Source: CAYTLQ01 sp964438715 (GTDB lineage: Bacteria > Bacteroidota > Ignavibacteria > Ignavibacteriales > Ignavibacteriaceae). From it: 25,729 nucleotides of DNA. Position numbers and translations under genes: made by a program. How positions within the stretch are numbered: position 1 is the first letter of the stretch; every line of letters starts with the position of its first letter. Below, one piece after another: positions 6,793 through 14,343 of the stretch. The DNA is taken from assembly GCA_964438715.1 (NCBI GenBank), contig CAYTLQ010000335.1, positions 1-25,729 of the forward strand. Direction: 5' to 3'. A model generated the notes under the pieces. That model searched no databases, was not told the DNA's origin, and worked only from the letters and a program-made list of their open reading frames with translations.

Positions 6793-7914
6793 TTAGTAAA
6801 AGAACAGTTTACATTTTTCATCAACAAACTCTTTGATTTCTCTTTCGAAACGGATACGGGAGTATTTCATCGCGTTTTTTGCAATTTCATCGTATCTCAT
6901 AGAGCTCTCAAGGGTTTCGAATCGTTTTATCGCCGCAGTGATATCCTCAACAGTCTGATTATTGAAATGGACGCCATTGATACCATCGTGAACAGTTTCG
7001 CCGGCACCCCCTTTATTAAAAGCTATCACAGGTGTGCCGGAAGCAAGAGCCTCAACTACGACTATACCAAAATCTTCTTCTGCCGCAAATAAAAAAGCGC
7101 GGGCGTTTTTTAATAGTTCTCTTAGCGAAACATCATTCTGGTAACCGAGAATTTCAATATTCTTTGTCGCCTTATTTTTTATTTTCTGCATCTCAGGTCC
7201 TTCTCCCACGACAACAAGTTTTCTTTCGGGCATAGCAGAAAAAGAATCAACGAGCAAATCAACTTTCTTATAGGGAACTAATCTCGATGCGGTGATATAA
7301 TATCCATCTTTATTAATACCACACGAAAAATTCTCAACATCAACAGGTGGATAAATAACAGTGGCATCTTTCTGATAAACTTTTTTAATTCTCCGTGCTG
7401 TGTATTCTGAATTTGCAAGAAAAAAATCTACGCGGTTTGCTGTAGTATAATCCCATACGCGAAGCCGGTGCAAAAAAAGTTTTACCATCATTCCTGCAAA
7501 TCCTTTATTCAGTCCGGACTCCTGCAAATACTGATGATATAAATCCCAGGCATAACGCATCGGGCTATGGCAATAGCATATATGAAGCTGGGTAGATTTA
7601 GTGAGTACTCCCTTAGCAACTGCATGAGAGTCAGAGAAAACAACATCATAGGCAGAAAGGTCATGTTGTTCGATTGCAAGAGGAAACAAAGCCAGATATT
7701 TCCGAAAGTGCCTTTCAGCGAACGGGAGATTCTGAATAAAAGTAGGCTGTGCTTTTTTTCCGGCAAGATACTTTTCTCTTGCGGCGTCGTGAAAGAAATC
7801 AACCAAAGAATAAATATCTGCTTCGGGCCAGAGATGTACAAAAGACTTAACACAAGACTCTGATCCAGCCGGATATTCGAACCAGTCATGCACGAGTGCG
7901 TATTTAATTTGCAT
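6793..7914 (-). CDS. Family 4 glycosyltransferase
   Basis: The 373-residue enzyme has the GT-B fold of GT4 transferases. The N-terminal domain opens with a hydrophobic strand and the loop ALVHDWFEYPAGSE. The nucleotide-sugar-binding domain has ASRLVPYKKVDLL, VVGEGPE and the paired-glutamate motif EEDFGIVVVE, followed by ASGTPVIAFNKGG. It transfers a sugar with retention of configuration, probably mannose or similar, to a lipid-linked glycan on the cytoplasmic face; the donor and acceptor are not determinable here. Its start overlaps the end of the GT9 gene by 11 bases and it is followed closely by the WcaJ-type gene, so all three act in one glycan pathway. Length is normal and no damage is seen. 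Confidence 0.92.
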   Translation of the reverse strand: MQIKYALVHDWFEYPAGSESCVKSFVHLWPEADIYSLVDFFHDAAREKYLAGKKAQPTFIQNLPFAERHFRKYLALFPLAIEQHDLSAYDVVFSDSHAVAKGVLTKSTQLHICYCHSPMRYAWDLYHQYLQESGLNKGFAGMMVKLFLHRLRVWDYTTANRVDFFLANSEYTARRIKKVYQKDATVIYPPVDVENFSCGINKDGYYITASRLVPYKKVDLLVDSFSAMPERKLVVVGEGPEMQKIKNKATKNIEILGYQNDVSLRELLKNARAFLFAAEEDFGIVVVEALASGTPVIAFNKGGAGETVHDGINGVHFNNQTVEDITAAIKRFETLESSMRYDEIAKNAMKYSRIRFEREIKEFVDEKCKLFFY

Positions 7915-8929
7915 TCTTCTCCCTTTCCAGAAGTAACCGTGCGAGCTCCTTTACTTCATCAACCGATATGTTTTTCATACAAATATTATTTTTACAAGGA
8001 GCAAAAGTTTTTCCATCGTAACAAGGGGAGCAGGCAAGATTTTTTCCACCCCAAATTACAGAAACTGAATCTTTTGTTCCGGTTCGTTCTTTTGGGTTAA
8101 CAGGTCCAAAAAGACCAATTGAAGGAGTACCGGTAAGTTTGCTCAGGTAAAGTGTTCCTGTGTCGTGAGCAATGAGCAGTTTTGAAAAAGACAACACATG
8201 CAGTAATTCTGTCAATGAGGTTTTGCCAACAAGATTAACAACAGGAACAGAAGCAAAAAAATTTGTTACCCATTCATCAGAAGCTGAACCGGTAATAATA
8301 ACCTCAAAACCAAGGTCAATAAAGTAGCGGGCAACCGATATGTAGTTTTCGGTTTCCCATCTGCGCAGATCATCCGTGTTCAACAAGTTTTTTGCGCCTC
8401 CGGGAACAAGTACTATCTTATCTTTTCCGTTCTCTTTTAGTTGCTTTAGTTCAGATGGTAATTCCGGAAGAATGATCTCAGGATAGCCGAAATCGGCTAA
8501 TTCGGAAGAGTCGATATTTTTCCAAAGCCTGATAAACTCAGTTCCATGGTAACGCCCCGGAATTAATGCTTCGGGACGCTTTCCGCTGAAGGATTTTTTT
8601 GTCTCTGCTCTTGTAAACAGAGTAAGTAGTTTGTACCGTTTATCACGATAAAGTGTAAGTACACAATTATATTTTTTCAAAGCTACCTTCCGGTTACAGA
8701 GAACAATTTCAGAAATTTTTTCGGAAAAGTTACCGGTAAGCAGTTTTTTGTCATTTACCACCACTAACTCGTCAATTACTTTAACGGCTCGTAGCAAAGG
8801 CTCAACCACTTCTCCGCAGACCCAGGTAATTTTCGAATTTGGATGCTCTGACTTAATTGCGTTTGCAAGGGGCAAAGCCATTACCGTATCGCCAATTGCG
8901 CCAAGTTTTACTATAAGGAAATTCTGCAA
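7904..8929 (-). CDS. Family 9 glycosyltransferase (ADP-heptose:LPS heptosyltransferase-like)
   Basis: The 341-residue protein matches the GT9 heptosyltransferase family. The N-terminal motif FLIVKLGAIGDTVMALP is diagnostic, VLVPGGAKN lies mid-protein, and the C-terminal donor-binding part has LIAHDTGTLYLSKLTGTPSI and FGPVNPKER. The cysteine-rich tail (CSPCYDGK, CKNNIC) is also common in the family. It would add a heptose to lipopolysaccharide core, or act on a related sugar. The start codon is TTG at 8929-8927; no ATG lies upstream in frame, and this start puts the KLGAIGD motif at the usual distance. It is first in the minus-strand glycosyltransferase operon and diverges from a GT2 gene at 9029. 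Confidence 0.92.
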   Translation of the reverse strand: MQNFLIVKLGAIGDTVMALPLANAIKSEHPNSKITWVCGEVVEPLLRAVKVIDELVVVNDKKLLTGNFSEKISEIVLCNRKVALKKYNCVLTLYRDKRYKLLTLFTRAETKKSFSGKRPEALIPGRYHGTEFIRLWKNIDSSELADFGYPEIILPELPSELKQLKENGKDKIVLVPGGAKNLLNTDDLRRWETENYISVARYFIDLGFEVIITGSASDEWVTNFFASVPVVNLVGKTSLTELLHVLSFSKLLIAHDTGTLYLSKLTGTPSIGLFGPVNPKERTGTKDSVSVIWGGKNLACSPCYDGKTFAPCKNNICMKNISVDEVKELARLLLEREKNAN

Positions 8930-9028
8930 GTTTATTGTAATGCTGTTAAAATAAAGAATTCTGAAACTGTCTTCTAAAAATAGTATCTTTTAAGTTCAGA
9001 AAGACAGACTTTTTACTATTTACCGATA
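8930..9028. promoter_or_regulatory. Divergent promoter region between two glycosyltransferase operons
   Basis: These 99 bases separate genes transcribed away from each other, so both promoters must lie here. An inverted repeat, CTGTCTT at 8967-8973 and AAGACAG at 9001-9007, could be an operator or chance. No clear -35/-10 pair could be assigned on either strand. Confidence 0.35.
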
Positions 9029-9835
9029 ATGAAGTTCAGTATAATAACACCAACATTTAATTCGGCACCCACAATAGAAAACTGCGTTCATTCAGTTTTA
9101 CGGCAGAGTAACAGCGATTTTGAACATATCATTATCGATAACCAGAGCGAAGACCACACTCTTCTACTAATTAAAGATATTTACAACCATTCTGCCCACA
9201 AAGAAAAACTATCAATTGTAAGCGAACCGGATGATGGAATATCTGATGCGTTTAATAAAGGCATTACAAGAGCGAAAGGAGAAATAATCTGCATTCTTAA
9301 CAGTGATGATTACTTTACCGATACAGATCTTCTCGGGAAAGCAGAGAAAATATTTGAGGACCGTAATATTCTTTTTATGCATGGTAATGTATTTTTTGAA
9401 GATAGAATATATGGTTCAAATATAAGGCGACCGTTATTGTGTCCCATTACCGAGGCAATGCCCTACAATCACCCCGGAATGTTTATGAGAAAAGAGCTTT
9501 TCACGAAATACGGAATGTTCGATGTATCATATAATTTTGCTATGGACTTTGAACTTATTTGCAGGTTGGAAGTAAAAATTCCGGATTTCAGAAAAAAGGG
9601 ATATTATCTTGATGATAAGCCCATCGTTCATGTACATGGAGGAGGAGTTTCGTGGAAATATGAAATTGAGGGTATCAAAGAAGTTAAACGAGCTCTTCTT
9701 GCACATGGTCTGTGGAATTCGTCAGCGAAAAAATCATATTACTCGCGTATATTCCGCACTCGCCTTAAGCAAATTCTCACGGCAATAGGTATGCATGGTA
9801 TAGTAAAAACATGGCGCAGAGCTAAATGGAGTTGA
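9029..9835 (+). CDS. Family 2 glycosyltransferase
   Basis: The 268-residue enzyme has the GT-A fold of GT2 transferases. It begins directly with the donor-binding strand (FSIITPTFNSAPTI), has VLRQSNSDFEHIIIDNQSED and EPDDGISDAFNKGI, and carries the metal-binding NSDDY motif at about residues 90-94. The HPGMF segment typical of the WcaA-like subgroup follows. There is no membrane helix. It inverts configuration while adding one sugar in O-antigen or exopolysaccharide synthesis; the sugar is unknown. It opens a plus-strand operon and its stop overlaps the ribosome-binding region of a second GT2 gene. Confidence 0.9.
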   Translation: MKFSIITPTFNSAPTIENCVHSVLRQSNSDFEHIIIDNQSEDHTLLLIKDIYNHSAHKEKLSIVSEPDDGISDAFNKGITRAKGEIICILNSDDYFTDTDLLGKAEKIFEDRNILFMHGNVFFEDRIYGSNIRRPLLCPITEAMPYNHPGMFMRKELFTKYGMFDVSYNFAMDFELICRLEVKIPDFRKKGYYLDDKPIVHVHGGGVSWKYEIEGIKEVKRALLAHGLWNSSAKKSYYSRIFRTRLKQILTAIGMHGIVKTWRRAKWS

Positions 9836-9840
9836 CGGGC

Positions 9841-10608
9841 ATGCCATTAAAAATATCTTCAATTACTATTGCAAAAAATGAATCATCAAATATTGAACGG
9901 TGTATTAATAGTTTACTCCCTGTTGCCGATGAAATTATTGTTTTGGTGGATAAAGAGACAACTGACGATACGATGGAGAAAGTACAAAAGTATCCGGGAG
10001 TAATTTATGAGTATATTTCATGGCAGGGATATTCAGCAACAAAAAAGTATGGGTTAACAAAAACAACAAATAATTGGATACTCTGGATTGATGCAGATGA
10101 AGAAATAACCACGGAACTGCAGAAAGAATTGCTCGACTTTAAAAATTCTACGCCTGATCATGATGTATATTCCGTTCCAAGAAAAGCCTATTTTTTGGGA
10201 AAATGGATAAAACACTGTGGCTGGTATCCGGGAAGAGTAAACAGACTTTTCAATAAACAAAAAGCATCATTTAATAATAATCAGGTTCACGAGGATTTAC
10301 AGTTTAGCGGCACTGTGGGGAAGATGAACTACGACCTTAATCACTATACCGATCCCAATATTGAGCATTACTATAATAAATTTAATATCTATACAACCCT
10401 TGCCGCAGAGGAGTTACATAAAAAACATACAGACTTTGGATTATCGGATGTACTCCTCAGACCATTGTTTTTGTGGTTTAAGATGTATATACTAAAAAAA
10501 GGTTTTTTAGATGGAATGCACGGCTTTGTATTAAGTGTATTCTCGGCAAATTATGTTTTTACAAAGTATGCAAAGCTTTGGGAATATAAACTGAGAAAGC
10601 AAAAATAA
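9841..10608 (+). CDS. Family 2 glycosyltransferase, WaaE/KdtX-like
   Basis: The roughly 255-residue protein resembles lipopolysaccharide core beta-1,4-glucosyltransferases. It opens with ISSITIAKNESSNIERC, has the acidic motif WIDADEEI, and then GWYPGRVNRLF and NNQVHEDL, the conserved acceptor-side blocks of this subgroup. A hydrophobic C-terminal stretch (about 215-245) may attach it to the membrane. The frame is open from ATG 9826, which overlaps the previous gene. ATG 9841 is preferred because GGAG at 9828-9831 sits at ribosome-binding distance and family members start just before the ISxIIxAKNE strand. It is co-transcribed with the preceding GT2 gene and leads into the DUF1844 gene with one base between. 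Confidence 0.9.
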   Translation: MPLKISSITIAKNESSNIERCINSLLPVADEIIVLVDKETTDDTMEKVQKYPGVIYEYISWQGYSATKKYGLTKTTNNWILWIDADEEITTELQKELLDFKNSTPDHDVYSVPRKAYFLGKWIKHCGWYPGRVNRLFNKQKASFNNNQVHEDLQFSGTVGKMNYDLNHYTDPNIEHYYNKFNIYTTLAAEELHKKHTDFGLSDVLLRPLFLWFKMYILKKGFLDGMHGFVLSVFSANYVFTKYAKLWEYKLRKQK

Positions 10609-10609
10609 A

Positions 10610-10885
10610 ATGGAAAACTCCCCTTTTAGTCACAGGGAATTATTTGTTCAGTTGATTCTTCAGAACCAACAACTCGCTCTCATTGGTATGGGTCTTTCCC
10701 CACATCCTTCAACAGGAAAAAAAGAAGTAAATCGCGATTACGCATCTGCCGCAATAACAACATTGCAAATGCTAAAAGAAAAAACTACAGGAAATTTATC
10801 TGAAGAAGAAAGCAGGTTTCTTGATCTCGTTATTGAGAAACTCCTTACAAAATTTAATGAACTGGAATCAGGACAAGACCAATGA
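10610..10885 (+). CDS. DUF1844 family protein
   Basis: The 91-residue soluble protein fits the DUF1844 family. It has the N-terminal helix ending in LALIGMGLSPHPSTGK, then a helical part with ITTLQMLKEKTTGNLSEEE and a final helix. The PHPxTG block and the LxMLxEKTxGNLxxEE block are typical of the family. Function is unknown. It begins one base after the GT2 stop, and its TGA overlaps the ATG of NAD kinase (ATGA), so the two are translationally coupled. Confidence 0.82.
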   Translation: MENSPFSHRELFVQLILQNQQLALIGMGLSPHPSTGKKEVNRDYASAAITTLQMLKEKTTGNLSEEESRFLDLVIEKLLTKFNELESGQDQ

Positions 10886-11775
10886 AGGTAGGGATAATTG
10901 GTAACACGGTAAAAGAAAACATAGGTCAGGTTGTACAATCACTCATTCTTTTACTTAATGAAAACAATATTGAGTTTCATTTAAGCAATCAATTAGAGCA
11001 ATTTATTTCTTCAGAAAAAGGACAAATGATTTTTTGTCCACATGAAGAACTCGGTAAAAACTGCGATTTTATTATTTCTGTTGGTGGCGATGGTACCTTT
11101 CTCTATGCGGCAACCAGTGCACACTTATATGACATTCCGGTAGTCGGAATGAATCTTGGCAAATTGGGCTTTCTTGCAGAGGTAGATATCAACGACATGA
11201 AAAATTTTATTGATGATATCCGTAACGGGAGATATATCATCGAGGAAAGAACGGTATTAACAGCTGAATGCCCCGGAATGAGCAATGAACCATTGATTGC
11301 TTTTAATGATTTTGTTGTTGATAAAGGCGGCTGGCCAAAAATGGTAGAGATTTCGCTTCGTGTGGATAATGAATATGTAACAACTTTTTGGGCAGATGGT
11401 CTGATCATTGCGACCCCAACAGGCTCAACGGGGTATTCATTGTCTTCAGGCGGGCCAATTGTGGCTCCAAAGGCGGAAGTTATTACATTAAGTCCAATTT
11501 CTCCGCATGGACTTACATTCCGCCCGATAGTTATTCCGGCAACTGCATCAATACAAATCAATGTTGAATCGTTCCATAAATTTATTCTGGTTAATAGCGA
11601 TGGACAAAGGGTTATGGAATACTCTCCACCACTTAATTTGCTTGTAAAAAAAGACGCCCGCTCTCTGAAAATACTTAGGACAAGTTCATTCAGTTACTTT
11701 AAGGTATTAAGAAATAAACTTTTGTGGGGCATCGATGTAAGACAGATTGAAAATCAAAAAAAGCAGGATTTATGA
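10882..11775 (+). CDS. nadK: NAD kinase
   Basis: The 297-residue cytoplasmic enzyme phosphorylates NAD to NADP using ATP or polyphosphate. Diagnostic features are the GGDGTF motif at residues 68-73 with catalytic D70, followed by VVGMNLGKLGFLAEVD, the asparagine motif in AFNDFVVDKG, and the glycine-rich TPTGSTGYSLSSGGPIV block that binds nucleotide. The ending SISPHGLTFRP/VIPA pattern is also present (here LSPISPHGLTFRPIVIP). Length is normal. It overlaps the DUF1844 gene by four bases upstream and the thioredoxin-like gene by four bases downstream, forming a coupled trio. Confidence 0.97.
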   Translation: MKVGIIGNTVKENIGQVVQSLILLLNENNIEFHLSNQLEQFISSEKGQMIFCPHEELGKNCDFIISVGGDGTFLYAATSAHLYDIPVVGMNLGKLGFLAEVDINDMKNFIDDIRNGRYIIEERTVLTAECPGMSNEPLIAFNDFVVDKGGWPKMVEISLRVDNEYVTTFWADGLIIATPTGSTGYSLSSGGPIVAPKAEVITLSPISPHGLTFRPIVIPATASIQINVESFHKFILVNSDGQRVMEYSPPLNLLVKKDARSLKILRTSSFSYFKVLRNKLLWGIDVRQIENQKKQDL

Positions 11776-12275
11776 AAAGGATAGTAATTCTCTTATTAAT
11801 TTTTTTAGGTTATTTCGTTGTGACAGGACAGAACAAAATTATAACAGACAGTAAAACGGGGAAACCGATGTTAATCGGGGTATGTAACCGCGAAGCATTC
11901 AGCGATACCTCATTTGCATGGTGGTTTAATTCTGAATATGATATGTATGAAGTTGATACGATAACTTTAGAAAAACTTCAGTTACCGGAGGCGCTTTCTA
12001 TTACCATTGTAATGGGGACCTGGTGCAGTGATAGCAGAAGAGAAATTCCACGCTTTTATAAAGTGCTGGATTATTTAAAGTACGAAACGGGGAAAATTAC
12101 TCTTATCTGTGTCGGCAGAGATAAAAAAAGTGAAGGTAATGAGGCAGATAATCTCGAGATCAAACTTGTCCCAACAATAATTTTCTACCATAATGGTAAA
12201 GAAATTGGCCGGATAATTGAAGTTCCTGAAGAGTCGCTGGAAAAACATCTTGTTGATATTATCAGCGAGATCTGA
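11772..12275 (+). CDS. Exported thioredoxin-like protein with a single active-site cysteine
   Basis: The 167-residue protein starts with a hydrophobic signal peptide (KRIVILLLIFLGYFVVTG, with a likely cut after about residue 19-20), so it probably works in the periplasm. The thioredoxin fold is indicated by the strand SITIVMGTW, the active-site region WCSDSRREIPRF with C85, and VPTIIFYHNGKEIGR, where VP is the cis-proline loop. The usual second cysteine of CxxC is replaced (C-S-D-S), so it cannot form the normal internal disulphide; it may act through one cysteine or be a non-redox relative. Other cysteines occur at GVC near residue 37 and LICVG near 116. It is translationally coupled to NAD kinase by ATGA and converges on the ligase-like gene 19 bases away with no clear terminator. 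Confidence 0.82.
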   Translation: MKRIVILLLIFLGYFVVTGQNKIITDSKTGKPMLIGVCNREAFSDTSFAWWFNSEYDMYEVDTITLEKLQLPEALSITIVMGTWCSDSRREIPRFYKVLDYLKYETGKITLICVGRDKKSEGNEADNLEIKLVPTIIFYHNGKEIGRIIEVPEESLEKHLVDIISEI

Positions 12276-12294
12276 AATAGGGGCTTAGTGTTTA

Positions 12295-14343
12295 TTAAGG
12301 GTTGTTTGTACTAAATTTTTTTTTAATTAACAGACTCATTCCCAATACAAACCATAACATAGTAATTATTTCATGGTCACCAAAGTTCCACTCTGTTAAT
12401 CCGCTTGCCAGAAATGATGCAAACACTCCTATAGCGCCAAGTTGAAAACTGCCTGCAAAGGGAATGTCTTTTTGTTCACGGTAGTTTGAAATAAATACAG
12501 CACCGATTTTTATCATCAGAAAACAGAAAATCAGAAAGCCTACAGCTCCAAGAATAACAAGTATATGTACATAGTTATTGTGCATGTGACCCTGAATTTC
12601 TTTGTCATAAGGGCGTTTGTACTGCCTGAATAGCTTTGCAAGGTCAATGTCGCCAACACCAAAAAGAGGATGATCGAGAAATATTTTCCAACCGGCACGC
12701 CAGAGAGCTATGCGACTGGCATTAGAAACCGATTGAGGATCAAAAATACTAAGTAGCCGGCTTTCTTTATTGTGAGTTAAAAATAAAAACTGCTCTGATT
12801 TAACAGCAGAAAAAACAGGTAATATCGGATCAGTCCCGGTTTTAATTTCCATAACCGAATCCGATGTAGAACTCCCCGTGAAAAGAGAACCGGTCGAGGT
12901 TAGAAGTGTAAAAGTGTTACCATATCGTGAATATTGAATTATTTCCCCTGCAATTTCACCGGACTTTAGTTTTGTTAACCTGCCGGAGGTTATATCAAAC
13001 CGGTATATTCCTTTTTCGGTGAACAAGAGAATAGTTTTACCTTCATAGCGGCAGGAGGAAACTTTACCGGTAAGATTTTCAGTATTTATATTTTTTACAG
13101 GTTTCAGATTGTTGGTACTGAATACATCAATTCCTCGTCCTTGAGCAAAAAAACAGAGATACAGTGAATCACCGCCAAAATATTCATAACCTTTTACTAT
13201 TGGATAACGGAAAACAGAATTTATATTTTTAACAGGCTTAAATATTGTTAGTCCGCTATCCTTATCACATATATACAGGTAATCATTAATATATTCCCAG
13301 TCAATTGTAAACCCCGGCGAGCAATATTCTCCGGGAAGAGTTTCTATTATGTTTTTATTGATAGTAAAAAATATAATTCGTGAATCCTGAAGGTAAGCGG
13401 CATAGAGTGAGTCGCGAAGTTGCCGTGTGTAATACACCGGTGATTCGAATTTTACACGAGACACCTCTTTTGCGGCAGAATTAAAAGATACAATGCCTGC
13501 GCCAAAATCGGAAAGGAGGAATCCTTCCCGGTGAGGAGTAACATGATTTGCCCGTCCTTCTGCTGTTATAATGGCAGTACGGATATATTTATTGTCCTGA
13601 AAAGACCAGATATGCAGTTCATTAATATTTTTTTGTGAAATTGTGAGGAAAACGAAAATAACAGGAAGTATGAAAGAAAGTTTTCTTTTTCTGGAAAAAA
13701 GCAACACAATAAACATTCCGATACCAGCGCCAATCCATCCGGTTCTTTTATATGTAGCAACTAATGCCGCACCACTGAGAAGCAGTACAAAGAAAATCAG
13801 AAGTTTGTATTGCCATGTGCCCCTCTCTTCGAGGAGAAAGGCAAAAAGAAAAACAGTAGTAAAACTAATTATTTCTCCCGCTGTAATAGGATATTGAAAT
13901 ACTGAAGGTCCCGATTGTTCGCGGATAAGATTTCCGCGTAAATAAAAGTCGATGGAATATCCGAGATAAATCGTACAACTTGTCAGAGCAAAAAACAGAT
14001 ATGTATAAAATATGATTTTTACAATGCGGGCATCATAGCGAAGACCGGAAAGAACATAAACAATCGGAATAAGCAGAAGGCGTTTTAATAAATTGTTAAA
14101 TGAATGAGCAGATTCGTATGAGAGGAGAGAGGAAATAAACTCAGCACATAGAAAAAGGAGAAATGCTAATTCGAGACCTGTTTTTGGGAAAGGATGTTCT
14201 TTTGTTTTGTACCATTTAATGAGGAGAAAAAATACTGCCCCATAATATCCCAATTGATTAATAAAAATAGAGTTCGTAAGTGATGCAAGAAAAAGAGCCA
14301 GAAAAAAGAGAATTATTTTATCGAAGACATCAAACTGTTTCAT
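12295..14343 (-). CDS. O-antigen ligase/polymerase-like membrane protein with a large beta-propeller-like insert
   Basis: The 682-residue protein has the outline of the WaaL/Wzy O-antigen ligase family. N-terminal membrane helices run to about residue 235, with the family's positively charged segment ALVATYKRTGWIGAGIGM near 200. The C-terminal part has RIALWRAGWKIFLDHPLFGVG, then QGHMHNNYVHIL and two or three final helices. In ordinary members the periplasmic loop between these parts is short. Here about 300 residues (roughly 240-540) of beta-strand repeats are inserted, with turns such as GAGIVSFNS, DKDSGLTIFKP, GRGIDVFSTN and EKGIYRFDITSG. Such proteins join O-polysaccharide to lipid A core, or polymerise repeat units. 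The ATG overlaps the stop of the MsbA-type gene (ATGA). Confidence 0.85.
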   Translation of the reverse strand: MKQFDVFDKIILFFLALFLASLTNSIFINQLGYYGAVFFLLIKWYKTKEHPFPKTGLELAFLLFLCAEFISSLLSYESAHSFNNLLKRLLLIPIVYVLSGLRYDARIVKIIFYTYLFFALTSCTIYLGYSIDFYLRGNLIREQSGPSVFQYPITAGEIISFTTVFLFAFLLEERGTWQYKLLIFFVLLLSGAALVATYKRTGWIGAGIGMFIVLLFSRKRKLSFILPVIFVFLTISQKNINELHIWSFQDNKYIRTAIITAEGRANHVTPHREGFLLSDFGAGIVSFNSAAKEVSRVKFESPVYYTRQLRDSLYAAYLQDSRIIFFTINKNIIETLPGEYCSPGFTIDWEYINDYLYICDKDSGLTIFKPVKNINSVFRYPIVKGYEYFGGDSLYLCFFAQGRGIDVFSTNNLKPVKNINTENLTGKVSSCRYEGKTILLFTEKGIYRFDITSGRLTKLKSGEIAGEIIQYSRYGNTFTLLTSTGSLFTGSSTSDSVMEIKTGTDPILPVFSAVKSEQFLFLTHNKESRLLSIFDPQSVSNASRIALWRAGWKIFLDHPLFGVGDIDLAKLFRQYKRPYDKEIQGHMHNNYVHILVILGAVGFLIFCFLMIKIGAVFISNYREQKDIPFAGSFQLGAIGVFASFLASGLTEWNFGDHEIITMLWFVLGMSLLIKKKFSTNNP

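Noticed and set aside
7509..7889. 126-codon minus-strand frame within the GT4 gene
   Set aside because: Out-of-frame shadow of a well-supported glycosyltransferase on the same strand.
11103..11561. 152-codon open frame on the minus strand inside the NAD kinase gene
   Set aside because: It is antisense to a clear nadK coding sequence, lacks any recognisable motif and has no ribosome-binding site; a shadow frame.
12276..12294. Bidirectional terminator between the thioredoxin-like and ligase-like genes
   Set aside because: The 19-base gap and its flanks show only a four-base CTTA/TAAG match and no convincing hairpin with T-run.
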